Assembly (NCBI GenBank): GCA_009177205.1
Contig: WFMC01000196.1
Coordinates: forward strand, 870 to 7,318
DNA length: 6,449 bases
DNA from: Bacteroidales bacterium
GTDB lineage: Bacteria; Bacteroidota; Bacteroidia; Bacteroidales; Muribaculaceae
Direction of reading: 5' to 3'
Shown: positions 1 to 6,449 of the stretch, piece by piece
How the letters are laid out: each line of letters opens with the position of its first letter
Numbering within the stretch: the stretch's first letter is position 1
Notes under the pieces: generated by a model
What the model was told of the DNA's origin: nothing
Databases searched by the model: none
The model's input: the letters and a program-made list of their open reading frames with translations, nothing else
Translations under genes and position numbers: made by a program

Positions 1-908
1 AATGCAGTCTGATATTTTGCCATCGATGAGGCTTTTTTAATCGCTTTCCATGCCTTTCTGCCAATTTCGGACTCAGCATATTCCCAAAAAGGCAATATCT
101 TCGACAAAACCTGATGATCTCCTCCGATAAGTGTCTCTTTATAATGACTGAATAAAGATTGATGAAATCTCTTCATTTCCTGCAATCTCAATTTTTCATC
201 AAGGTCTTTTCCATCTGCTATCTCCATAAAAATTGAAGGACGATTTAAGGCTCCGCGACCTATCATTATACCCTTTAATTCAGGAAATTGAGACATGAGT
301 TTTCGTGCATCCTCCGGGGAATGGATATCTCCATTGTAAACAATCGGGTTTTTGCTACACTGATAAATTTTTTTGAAGGACTCCATATTGATAGTATCCG
401 GAGTATATTGGTCTGATGCCAAACGCGGATGCACAGAGATATGATCTAACTTCACCTCGTTTAAAACATTAATCAAATCCTTCCATTCCTCTTGCTTCAT
501 GCCGAGCCGCATCTTCACGCTGAAGTTGATCTCGGGATTTTCCGTTACAACCCGCTTGACTGCATCTGCACACTCTGAATTGGCAATTGTTGCAGCTCCT
601 CTGCCGCGTGCCGTTTGAAGAGGGAAAGGACAACCCATATTGATATCAATAGATGTTGCTCCGTTCTCTTTCATTATATCCACGAGTTTAAGCAATTCCT
701 CTTCATTTTTGAAAATCACTTGTGGAATAACTTCGATGCCCTCATTCAAAGGGTTGAATGCATCTTTCAAATCTTTCTTTCTGATTTCCCCCTTTTCAAG
801 ACGTATAAACGGGGTGGTATATATGGGCGGACTTTTATAATGGTGTGCGTGGAAATGGCGATAAGCTGCGTCTGTGTGTTCCTGTATAGGTGATAAATAC
901 ATGTTCAT
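1..908 (-). CDS. tRNA-dihydrouridine synthase (Dus family), 3' end cut by window edge
   Basis: This flavoenzyme family reduces specific uridines in tRNA to 5,6-dihydrouridine using FMN and NAD(P)H in the cytoplasm. I translated the minus strand by hand: 302 codons are open from the ATG at 908 to the left edge, with no stop in the window. The N-terminal FMN-barrel strand reads YLSPIQEHTD (residues 4-13), a variant of the usual APMxGxTD. The catalytic cysteine is C93 in NMGCPFP, followed by the RGRGAA loop (101-106). Other FMN or substrate positions are K132 in VKMRLG, H160 in SVHPR, N192-G193-D194 and GRGAL (217-221). After about residue 240 comes the helical C-terminal domain. Family members are usually about 310-330 residues, so little is missing. 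ATG at 902 (M3) is an equally possible start. Which Dus subgroup or tRNA position is involved cannot be told. The gene is divergent from fprA. Confidence 0.92.
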   Translation of the reverse strand, partial: MNMYLSPIQEHTDAAYRHFHAHHYKSPPIYTTPFIRLEKGEIRKKDLKDAFNPLNEGIEVIPQVIFKNEEELLKLVDIMKENGATSIDINMGCPFPLQTARGRGAATIANSECADAVKRVVTENPEINFSVKMRLGMKQEEWKDLINVLNEVKLDHISVHPRLASDQYTPDTINMESFKKIYQCSKNPIVYNGDIHSPEDARKLMSQFPELKGIMIGRGALNRPSIFMEIADGKDLDEKLRLQEMKRFHQSLFSHYKETLIGGDHQVLSKILPFWEYAESEIGRKAWKAIKKASSMAKYQTA

Positions 909-912
909 ACTG

Positions 913-920
913 CAAAATTA
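913..920 (-). promoter_or_regulatory. Candidate -7 element for the dus gene
   Basis: Read on the minus strand this is TAATTTTG, a full match to the Bacteroidota -7 consensus TAnnTTTG. It ends only four bases before the ATG at 908, so a transcript from it would be leaderless or nearly so, or would favour the second ATG at 902. I see no convincing TTTG -33 partner 19-21 bases upstream, so this is a motif match rather than a secure promoter. Confidence 0.35.
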
Positions 921-942
921 CTGAAAATAGTTCTTTTATTTG

Positions 943-950
943 TAATTTTG
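943..950 (+). promoter_or_regulatory. Candidate -7 element for the fprA transcription unit (upstream option)
   Basis: TAATTTTG is an exact match to TAnnTTTG on the plus strand, about 75 bases before the fprA start. The expected -33 position holds ACTG (920-923, spacer 19), a poor match to TTTG. It competes with the candidate at 960-990. Confidence 0.3.
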
Positions 951-959
951 TCTTTAAAA

Positions 960-990
960 TTGTTTAAATATTGAATAAAGCATTAATTTG
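960..990 (+). promoter_or_regulatory. Candidate Bacteroidota promoter for fprA (downstream option)
   Basis: TTG at 960-962 (in context ATTG), a 20-base spacer, then TTAATTTG at 983-990, which matches seven of eight positions of TAnnTTTG. Spacing fits the -33/-7 architecture of Bacteroidota primary sigma factors. Initiation would fall near 994-997, giving a leader of about 30 bases before the ATG at 1025. The DNA is strongly AT-rich, so chance matches are likely. Confidence 0.35.
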
Positions 991-1024
991 CTTCCTAAAT
1001 ATCTAACTAATAATAGTTTTAGAA

Positions 1025-2212
1025 ATGTATATACGCAAAATAACCGACAGAATAGATTATGTCGGTGTCAACGATCGCAATAAAAGCCGTTTTGAAGGAC
1101 TTTGGCCTTTACCTTACGGTGTCAGTTATAACTCCTACATTGTAAAAGGTTCTGAAAAATCTGCACTTATCGACACTGTAGAGATAGGGTATTTCCGCGA
1201 ATTTTTAAATACCATTAAAGAAAATGGCGTTGAGAAAATTGATTACTTGGTAATCAATCACATGGAACCCGACCATTCAAGCGGCATCCCCGGCATTCTG
1301 ATGGAATTCCCGGATTTGAAAATCATCGGCAACAAGAAGACTATTGAAATGATAAAGGGGTTCTATCATATTGACACGGATGATATTTTCTTGGAAATAG
1401 GGGACAACGATGAAGTCTCTCTCGGTGACCGCACATTACGCTTCTATTTGACTCCGATGGTGCATTGGCCCGAAACAATGATGACATACGTTCCGGAAGA
1501 AAAGTTACTTTTCTCCGGAGATGCTTTCGGCTGCTTCGGAGCCTTGAACGGGGGACTGACCGACGATGAAATGGATTGCTCTATCTATTTTGAAGAGATG
1601 TATCGCTATTACAGCAATATCGTTGGAAAATACGGTCAATTCGTCTTGAAAGCCATTGATAAACTCCACAACATTAAGTTGGATTATATCTGTTCCACAC
1701 ACGGACCCGTATGGCATACTCTAATTCCAAAAGTTATGGAGATAGTTGTGCGCCTCGCAAGTTACGAGCCGGAAGAGGGCGTAACGATTATCTATGGCTC
1801 AATGTATGGAAATACTACTGAAATGGTGGAGTTCTTCGCGCGTGAAATCAATAAAGCCGGAATTAAAAATATTCACATCCACAATGCTGTGAATTCCGAA
1901 TTAAGTTTCATGATTTCCGATGCGTTCAGATATAAAGGACTTGTAGTGGCTGCTCCGACGTATAACACCGAAATATTTCCGCCGGTAGCCGAATTTGTAA
2001 ATGCAATGCAGGGGAGAGGAATGAAAAATAAAGTTGTGGCATCATTGGGGGGATTTTCATGGGCTTCAGCAGCATGCAAAAAAATTTCTGATGCTTTTGA
2101 CGCTTTGAATATGAAAAATGCAGGAAGCATCAATATGAAACATTCCATTTCAGGAGATGTCAAAAATCAAATAAAAGAATTAGCTCAAAATTTCATTGAA
2201 TTAATCAAATAA
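1025..2212 (+). CDS. fprA: FprA-type flavodiiron protein (O2/NO reductase)
   Basis: Cytoplasmic flavodiiron proteins reduce O2 to water and/or NO to N2O at a non-haem diiron site, fed by FMN and a rubredoxin-type donor, and protect anaerobes from oxygen and nitrosative stress. The 395 residues form an N-terminal metallo-beta-lactamase-like domain (about 1-248) and a C-terminal flavodoxin domain (about 252-395). All diiron ligands are present: H79, E81 and D83 (with conserved H84) in NHMEPDHSSG, H147 in MVHW, D166 in FSGDAFG and H226 in STHGPVW. FMN-binding loops are GSMYGNTTE (258-266), APTYNTEIFP (310-319) and SLGGFSW (340-346). No rubredoxin or flavin reductase domain follows, so this is the minimal class and its electron donor lies outside the window. 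The start follows an AT-rich leader without a Shine-Dalgarno. It heads a tight plus-strand gene run. O2 versus NO preference cannot be read from sequence. Confidence 0.96.
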   Translation: MYIRKITDRIDYVGVNDRNKSRFEGLWPLPYGVSYNSYIVKGSEKSALIDTVEIGYFREFLNTIKENGVEKIDYLVINHMEPDHSSGIPGILMEFPDLKIIGNKKTIEMIKGFYHIDTDDIFLEIGDNDEVSLGDRTLRFYLTPMVHWPETMMTYVPEEKLLFSGDAFGCFGALNGGLTDDEMDCSIYFEEMYRYYSNIVGKYGQFVLKAIDKLHNIKLDYICSTHGPVWHTLIPKVMEIVVRLASYEPEEGVTIIYGSMYGNTTEMVEFFAREINKAGIKNIHIHNAVNSELSFMISDAFRYKGLVVAAPTYNTEIFPPVAEFVNAMQGRGMKNKVVASLGGFSWASAACKKISDAFDALNMKNAGSINMKHSISGDVKNQIKELAQNFIELIK

Positions 2213-2244
2213 TTCTCAAATATACACTAACCGATTATTAAAAG

Positions 2245-2862
2245 ATGCAAGAAAATCCTGAATTAACCACAAATTCATCAGAGACACACCCGTTAAGACC
2301 ATTTCTCCCGAAAGGTGCCAGACTTTTGATGTGTGGCACTTTCCCTCCGCAGAAACATCGTTGGAGCATGAATTTTTATTATCCGAATTTCATCAACGAT
2401 ATGTGGAGAATTTTCGGAATCATTTACTTCAATGATTCCGATGCCTTAGTGGATAAAGAACGAAAGACCTTTCGCCTGGAGTTATTGAAAGCGATATTGG
2501 AGAAATATGGCATAGCGTTGAGCGACACCGGCAGAGAAGTTATTCGCACAGCCGGAAATGCTTCCGATAAATTTCTTGATATTCGCCAACAGATAGATTT
2601 ACCTGCCATTCTTGCTGAGATTCCTGATTGTATAGCCATTGCAACCACCGGCGAGAAAGCCGCCGGAGTTATCGCAGAGATGACCTCAACCGAGATTCCC
2701 AAAATAGGAGAGTATCAGGAATGTGAACTTCGGGATTCAGCAGGAGTGTTGCGAAAATTCTCACATTGGCGAATGCCCTCCTCATCCCGGGCTTACCCCA
2801 TGCCTTTGAAGTCAAAAGCAGAGATATACTCTAAAATGATTGAGGCCCTTAATTTAAAATGA
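2245..2862 (+). CDS. Uracil-DNA glycosylase superfamily protein (Mug/HDG-like)
   Basis: Probably a base-excision repair glycosylase that removes a deaminated base (uracil, hypoxanthine or a mismatched product) from DNA; the exact substrate is not determinable here. The 205 residues show the superfamily plan. Motif 1 is GTFPP (31-35), where E. coli Mug has GINPG. The base-pocket segment FYYPNFINDMWRIFG (44-58) aligns by eye with Mug FPFAHPANRFWKV. A core strand and helix, AIATTGEKAAG (131-141), resembles Mug ALAILGKQAYE. Motif 2 is MPSSSRAYP (177-185), where Mug has LPNPSGLSR. The Mug catalytic Asn, third residue of motif 1, is Phe33 here, which is more like the GTFPS-type hypoxanthine-DNA glycosylase group. 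No iron-sulfur cysteine set is visible. The first 20 residues are polar and probably disordered. The gene starts 32 bases after fprA and ends 31 bases before the DedA gene, consistent with co-transcription. Confidence 0.82.
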   Translation: MQENPELTTNSSETHPLRPFLPKGARLLMCGTFPPQKHRWSMNFYYPNFINDMWRIFGIIYFNDSDALVDKERKTFRLELLKAILEKYGIALSDTGREVIRTAGNASDKFLDIRQQIDLPAILAEIPDCIAIATTGEKAAGVIAEMTSTEIPKIGEYQECELRDSAGVLRKFSHWRMPSSSRAYPMPLKSKAEIYSKMIEALNLK

Positions 2863-2893
2863 AATATTTTTTTCAAATCGAATAAAAACTGTT

Positions 2894-3589
2894 ATGCTTG
2901 ATATGCTACCCCTGGCACTTTTTGATGCCGCGCAATTCTTTGATTGGTTTGTCAACAATGCCAATTATTGGTTTGTGTTTATCTTCATGGTGATTGAAAG
3001 TTCTTTCATTCCTTTTCCTTCTGAAGTGATTGTTCCCCCCGCTGCATATCTTGCTTGCAGAAATGTAGGAGCGGGAGCGGATATGAATATTTGGATGGTA
3101 GTTGTTATCGCTACAGCAGGAGCGCTCACCGGGGCATTTATCAACTATTATCTGGCTCTCTGGATAGGTCGTCCCGTAGTCTATAAGTTCGCTGATTCCC
3201 GCTTGGGACACGCTTGTTTAATCGACCGTCAGAAAGTGGATAAAGCAGAAGCATATTTTGATAAACATGGAGCAATATCAACATTTATCGGAAGATTAAT
3301 CCCCGCCATTCGGCAATTAATTTCCATCCCTGCCGGTATTTCAAAAATGAATATCGGGCAATTTGCGCTTTTCACCACTTTGGGGGCTCTCCTATGGAAT
3401 AGTATTTTAGCATTTTTGGGTTATTGGCTCTCAACGACAGTGGATGAGAAAATGTTGTTTGAAAAAGTTGAAGAATACAACAGATATTTGACTTGGGCGG
3501 GCTATGCATTGGCGCTCTTGTGCCTGGTCTATATCTTATATAATGCTTTCAGACCGCAAAAGTCAACTTCCAAACATTCACAATCCTGA
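2894..3589 (+). CDS. DedA-family (VTT domain) inner-membrane protein
   Basis: DedA proteins are inner-membrane transporters or scramblases; some members recycle undecaprenyl phosphate and others affect phospholipid distribution and proton-motive-force homeostasis. The 231 residues contain hydrophobic segments at about 24-38, 66-90, 157-178 and 199-218, plus two half-membrane re-entrant loops typical of the fold. The first loop carries IESSFIPFPSEVIVPPAAYLA (E35, P40, P42, E44, P48, P49). The second carries FIGRLIPAIRQLISIPAG (131-148) with the family-conserved R134, P137, R140 and P146, followed by the GISKM turn (148-152). The C-terminal tail (PQKSTSKHSQS) is short and basic or polar. There is no cleavable signal peptide. 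M4 (2903) is a possible alternative start. The gene lies 31 bases after the glycosylase gene. Its cargo cannot be inferred from this sequence alone. Confidence 0.9.
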   Translation: MLDMLPLALFDAAQFFDWFVNNANYWFVFIFMVIESSFIPFPSEVIVPPAAYLACRNVGAGADMNIWMVVVIATAGALTGAFINYYLALWIGRPVVYKFADSRLGHACLIDRQKVDKAEAYFDKHGAISTFIGRLIPAIRQLISIPAGISKMNIGQFALFTTLGALLWNSILAFLGYWLSTTVDEKMLFEKVEEYNRYLTWAGYALALLCLVYILYNAFRPQKSTSKHSQS

Positions 3590-3660
3590 TGTTGGTTCAT
3601 TGAAATCCGTCACTTGCAATTTTTATATTAAAGTGTGCAGTTATAAGAAAACGTGCGATT
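3590..3660 (+). other. Intergenic spacer between the DedA gene and rpe, no clear element
   Basis: This AT-rich stretch lies before the heptamer repeat. I find no GC-rich hairpin with a T-tract and no paired -33/-7 motif, so whether rpe is read through from the DedA gene or has its own promoter is open. Confidence 0.5.
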
Positions 3661-3695
3661 TTAATTCTTAATTCTTAATTTGTAATTCTTAATTC
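3661..3695 (+). repeat. Five-unit TTAATTC heptamer tandem repeat abutting the rpe start codon
   Basis: Five consecutive 7-base units fill this interval exactly: TTAATTC, TTAATTC, TTAATTT, GTAATTC, TTAATTC. The next base is the A of the rpe ATG. Three units are identical; units three and four each differ by one base, and together they create TTAATTTG (3675-3682). The array occupies the place where a ribosome-binding region would sit. Short tandem repeats can gain or lose copies by strand slippage; whether this affects rpe expression is inference. Confidence 0.85.
3675..3682 (+). promoter_or_regulatory. Possible -7-like element inside the rpe leader repeat
   Basis: TTAATTTG matches seven of eight positions of TAnnTTTG and arises from the imperfect third and fourth repeat units. 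Initiation just downstream would leave an untranslated leader of under ten bases. No good TTTG occurs 19-21 bases upstream, so support is weak. Confidence 0.2.
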
Positions 3696-4340
3696 ATGAA
3701 AGTTTCCCCATCTTTGCTCTCTGCAAATTTTGCCAACCTCACTCCGGAGATAGAAATGATAAATGCCTCGGATTGTGATTTTCTTCATCTCGATGTGATG
3801 GACGGAGTCTTTGTGCCCAACATCTCTTTCGGCTTCCCCGTGATGAAAGCCGTCAGCAAAATCTGCACAAAACCACTTGATGTGCATCTCATGATTGTTG
3901 AGCCACAAAATTGGATTTCTCAAGTAAAAGATTTAAATGCCGAATACATGGTGTTTCATCAGGAAGCATGTGTTCACATTCATCGCACAGTCCAAGCCAT
4001 CCACGCTGCCGGAATGAAAGCAGGAGTCTCCTTATGTCCCGCTACTCCCGTCAATACTCTTGAAGATATCATCACTGACCTTGACCAGATACTCTTAATG
4101 TCAGTTAACCCGGGATTCGGCGGGCAACCCTTTATTCCTCAAACAGTGGAAAAGGTAAAGCGCCTGCGTAGACTGATTGATGAATCCGGAAGTAAGGCGT
4201 TAATTAACATTGATGGAGGAGTAAACGGAGAAACCGGCAAACTTTTGAAAGATGCCGGTGCAGATATTCTTGTGGCAGGTAGCTACGTTTTCGGTGCCGA
4301 AAATCCCAATGAAGCTATCAATAACTTAAAAAATCTTTAA
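3696..4340 (+). CDS. rpe: Ribulose-phosphate 3-epimerase
   Basis: Interconverts D-ribulose 5-phosphate and D-xylulose 5-phosphate in the non-oxidative pentose phosphate pathway, in the cytoplasm. The 214 residues form a single TIM barrel of normal family length. The metal-binding set is complete: H31 and D33 in FLHLDVMDG, H64 in DVHLM and D173 in INIDGG; D33 and D173 are the family's acid/base pair. The methionines that cap the active site are also present (M35, M66, M135). The phosphate-binding loops are NPGFGGQPF (138-146), DGGV (173-176) and AGSYVF (194-199). The N-terminal SPSLLSANFANL supports the ATG at 3696, which directly follows the heptamer repeat without a Shine-Dalgarno. It sits 106 bases after the DedA gene on the same strand and is convergent with ligA. 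Confidence 0.97.
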   Translation: MKVSPSLLSANFANLTPEIEMINASDCDFLHLDVMDGVFVPNISFGFPVMKAVSKICTKPLDVHLMIVEPQNWISQVKDLNAEYMVFHQEACVHIHRTVQAIHAAGMKAGVSLCPATPVNTLEDIITDLDQILLMSVNPGFGGQPFIPQTVEKVKRLRRLIDESGSKALINIDGGVNGETGKLLKDAGADILVAGSYVFGAENPNEAINNLKNL

Positions 4341-4361
4341 GTTGAACGGGAATAAACAGAG

Positions 4362-6386
4362 TTACTCAGATTCATTCTCTTTCTGAATCATATTTAAGAA
4401 TTCCTCTTCATTTATAATTGGAATTTCAAGGGCTTTGCATTTCTCCAATTTGGAAGGTCCCATATTTTCTCCTGCCAAGACGAAACTGGTCTTCTTGGAA
4501 ATGCTTCCGGCATTTTTGCCCCCCTGACTCTCAATGATTTCCTTATATTCGTCACGAGAATGTTTTGAAAAAGTGCCTGATATAACTATCGTTTTTCCTT
4601 CAAGTGCGTCACCCGTTGGAGTAAGTTTATCCTCTGAAAGAGACATCTGTACGCCTGCTTCGGTCAATCTTTTAATATTCTCTATATTCACCGGATCACG
4701 CAGGAAATCATATATACATTGCCCTATGACCGGTCCGATATCTTGAATTGCCTGCAACTCCTCAACACTCATCTTCTGCATGTTCTCCATGCTTTTCACT
4801 GATTTGGCGAGACGTTTGGCTGTAGTTTCTCCTACATTAGGAATGGATAGTGCATAGACCACTCTTTCAAACGGCACTGTTTTGGATGCCTCAATGCCGG
4901 CGATTATCTTTTCAGCACTCTTTTGTCCGAGTCGTTCGAGACCCGCCAATTTATCAACGGCCAAATCGTAAATATCAGCTATTCTCTCCACAAGTCCAAC
5001 ATCGAAAAGCAATTCTGCCGTCTCCTCTCCAATGCCGTCGATATTCATCATTCTTCTTGCACAGAAATGCTCGATCTTTCCTGTCAGCTGAGGTCTACAC
5101 CCATAATGATTCGGACAACACCAAGCCGCTTCTCCGTAAATTCTTTCAAGAGGAGTGCCACACTCAGGGCAGTTCTTCACAAATTGAATCGGCAAAGCTT
5201 CCGGACTGCGTTGACTCTTATCAACACCTACAATCTTGGGAATAATTTCACCACCTTTTTCCACATAAAGCCAATCACCCTGGTGAATATCCAACTCCTG
5301 AATTATATCATCATTATGGAGCGAAGCGCGCTTCACAATAGTACCCGACAAAAGGACCGGCTCAAGATTAGCCACAGGCGTAACGATGCCCATGCGTCCC
5401 GTCTCAAAAGAGACAAATCGTAGAGGAGTGCATGCGCGCTCAGGATTAAATTTAAATGCTATTGCCCAACGTGGAGATTTGGCTGTGTAACCCAAATTGA
5501 GTTGCTGACGCAACGAATTGACCTTAAACACCAGTCCGTCTGTAGCCACCGGTAATTCTTTTCGCGCCACATCCCAATAATTGATATACTCATCCACTTC
5601 TTCAAGAGTGCGGAGAAGTTTCATATTCTTGGATACTTTGAAGCCCCATTTCCGTGCGGCTTCCATATTGTCATAATGATTATCAAAAGGCAAATTATCC
5701 GAAAGCAGATAATAGAAACGGGCATCCAAATGCCGAGACGCCACAATTCGCGGATCCTGCATTTTCAGAGTACCCGATGCTGCATTACGGGGATTTGCAA
5801 ACAAAGGTTCTTCATTATATGCCCTCTCGGCATTAAGCTTTTCAAACACCTCCCACGGCATCAGAATCTCACCCCTGATTTCAAATTCTTCAGGCCAATC
5901 TCCGGGGAGTAATTGCAACGGAATAGAGCGAATAGTCTTCACATTCGCTGTCACGTCATCTCCTTGCGTACCATCTCCACGCGTAACGGCGCGAATCAAT
6001 CTCCCGTGTTTATAGGTTATCGAAATGGAAGTACCGTCAAATTTCAATTCTCCGACGATAGAGAATTTTTCACCTTCGAGTGCTTTCTTTACCCTGTCAA
6101 ACCATTCATCAACCTCCTCAATAGAATAAGAATTAGAAAGGGACATCATCGGGCGTGCATGCACCACATGCTCGAAATCCTTTGTTAAATCCGAACCTAC
6201 TCTTTGAGTAGGTGAGAGCTTATCGGTAAATTCCGGATTATCTGTTTCGAGTTTCTCCAATTCTTTCAATAATTGGTCAAATTCATAGTCAGATATCTCT
6301 GGAGAGTTCAAAACATAATAATTATAATTATGCCGATTTAACTCCTCTCTTAACCCTTCAATTCTCTTTTTGATCTCTTCTTTCAT
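4362..6386 (-). CDS. ligA: NAD+-dependent DNA ligase LigA
   Basis: Seals nicks between Okazaki fragments and during repair, using NAD+ to adenylate an active-site lysine. The 674 residues match the usual LigA length and all domains are present. Domain Ia (about 1-70) contains [17 protein letters not shown], the NMN-binding segment. The nucleotidyltransferase domain has the adenylated K115 in ELKFDG, then [12 protein letters not shown] (135-146), EIRGEI (169-174), [10 protein letters not shown] (198-207), DGLVFKVN (283-290) and AIAFKF (308-313). The OB fold includes [12 protein letters not shown] (328-339) and ASLHN (354-358). The zinc finger uses C406, C409, C424 and C430. Helix-hairpin-helix repeats span about 440-580, and a C-terminal BRCT domain about 594-668 contains [10 protein letters not shown]. 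The ATG at 6386 gives the standard N-terminus. It is transcribed alone within the window, towards rpe. Confidence 0.98.
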   Translation of the reverse strand: MKEEIKKRIEGLREELNRHNYNYYVLNSPEISDYEFDQLLKELEKLETDNPEFTDKLSPTQRVGSDLTKDFEHVVHARPMMSLSNSYSIEEVDEWFDRVKKALEGEKFSIVGELKFDGTSISITYKHGRLIRAVTRGDGTQGDDVTANVKTIRSIPLQLLPGDWPEEFEIRGEILMPWEVFEKLNAERAYNEEPLFANPRNAASGTLKMQDPRIVASRHLDARFYYLLSDNLPFDNHYDNMEAARKWGFKVSKNMKLLRTLEEVDEYINYWDVARKELPVATDGLVFKVNSLRQQLNLGYTAKSPRWAIAFKFNPERACTPLRFVSFETGRMGIVTPVANLEPVLLSGTIVKRASLHNDDIIQELDIHQGDWLYVEKGGEIIPKIVGVDKSQRSPEALPIQFVKNCPECGTPLERIYGEAAWCCPNHYGCRPQLTGKIEHFCARRMMNIDGIGEETAELLFDVGLVERIADIYDLAVDKLAGLERLGQKSAEKIIAGIEASKTVPFERVVYALSIPNVGETTAKRLAKSVKSMENMQKMSVEELQAIQDIGPVIGQCIYDFLRDPVNIENIKRLTEAGVQMSLSEDKLTPTGDALEGKTIVISGTFSKHSRDEYKEIIESQGGKNAGSISKKTSFVLAGENMGPSKLEKCKALEIPIINEEEFLNMIQKENESE

Positions 6387-6449
6387 GGATTCGGATTTAA
6401 CTTAACCGTTATAATAACAAAAGGATTCTCTTATATATATGGATACTTG
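6387..6449 (-). other. ligA upstream region, truncated by window edge
   Basis: This AT-rich sequence lies before the ligA start. On the minus strand it contains TCCTTTTG (6418-6425), seven of eight matches to TAnnTTTG, about 31 bases before the ATG; the matching -33 position would be near or beyond the window edge. A short palindrome, GTTATAATAAC, lies at 6408-6418. No Shine-Dalgarno is present. Neither motif is strong enough to call as a regulatory site. Confidence 0.4.

Larger units (their letters stand above)
913..950. repeat. Perfect 9-bp inverted repeat in the dus/fprA divergent spacer
   Basis: The left arm CAAAATTAC (913-921) and right arm GTAATTTTG (942-950) are perfect reverse complements separated by 20 bases. 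Each arm contains a TAATTTTG box pointing outward, one towards dus and one towards fprA. The symmetry could come from two back-to-back promoters, from an operator for a dimeric regulator, or from chance in AT-rich DNA. The repeat itself is seen directly; its role is inference. Confidence 0.6.

Noticed and set aside
615..893. 92-residue plus-strand open frame near the left end
   Set aside because: It is antisense to the Dus N-terminal coding region, including the catalytic cysteine segment, and has no protein-family features.
2863..2893. Seven-T run (2867-2873) after the glycosylase gene as a possible terminator
   Set aside because: No GC-containing stem precedes it; the surroundings are simply AT-rich and the next gene starts 20 bases later.
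2906..3211. 101-residue minus-strand open frame in the DedA gene
   Set aside because: It mirrors the conserved first half of DedA and is a low-hydrophobicity shadow with no motif.
4369..4389. GATTCA/TGAATC hairpin as a bidirectional terminator for rpe and ligA
   Set aside because: The stem is only six AT-rich pairs with a nine-base loop inside ligA coding DNA, and no T-tract follows on either strand.
4850..5245. 131-residue open frame on the plus strand inside ligA
   Set aside because: It overlaps the zinc-finger and OB-fold coding region of ligA in antisense and shows no domain or independent start signal.
4923..5423. 166-residue open frame on the plus strand inside ligA
   Set aside because: It is wholly antisense to well-conserved ligA domains, has no recognisable motif or leader, and its composition looks like a reverse-frame reading.
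6439..6449. ATG at 6439 on the plus strand as the start of a gene divergent from ligA
   Set aside because: Only three codons remain before the window ends, so coding cannot be judged; the AGGA 13 bases upstream is weak support.
1..6449. CRISPR arrays, tRNA or rRNA genes, insertion sequences, phage or toxin-antitoxin genes
   Set aside because: I found no repeat-spacer pattern, tRNA cloverleaf, terminal inverted repeats or transposase-like protein, and every sizeable stretch is explained by the six genes.

Overview
The window looks like chromosomal DNA of an anaerobic or gut-type member of the Bacteroidota, probably order Bacteroidales. This is inferred from moderately AT-rich coding DNA, the absence of a strong Shine-Dalgarno sequence before any of the six starts, 8-mers matching the Bacteroidota -7 promoter element (TAnnTTTG), and protein motif variants usual in that phylum. 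The species cannot be named from this window.

Layout, left to right. (1) On the minus strand, a tRNA-dihydrouridine synthase gene runs off the left edge; 302 codons are visible. (2) A 116-base AT-rich divergent spacer carries a perfect 9-bp inverted repeat whose arms contain outward-facing -7-like boxes. (3) On the plus strand lie an FprA-type flavodiiron protein, a divergent uracil-DNA glycosylase superfamily protein and a DedA-family membrane protein, separated by only 32 and 31 bases, so probably one transcription unit. (4) After a 106-base gap that ends in a five-unit heptamer tandem repeat touching the start codon comes ribulose-phosphate 3-epimerase (rpe). (5) Convergent to rpe, with only 21 bases between the stop codons, is a complete NAD+-dependent DNA ligase (ligA) on the minus strand. 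(6) The last 63 bases are the upstream region of ligA.

Most of the content is housekeeping: tRNA modification, the pentose phosphate pathway, DNA ligation and lipid-carrier or membrane homeostasis. The flavodiiron protein adds oxygen or nitric oxide detoxification, and the glycosylase-like protein suggests repair of deaminated bases. I see no mobile element, CRISPR array, tRNA, rRNA or phage gene, and no gene-free stretch above about 120 bases. I do not see a clear previously undescribed system. The most notable items are the glycosylase with a non-canonical motif 1, the rpe leader repeat and the divergent-promoter inverted repeat.
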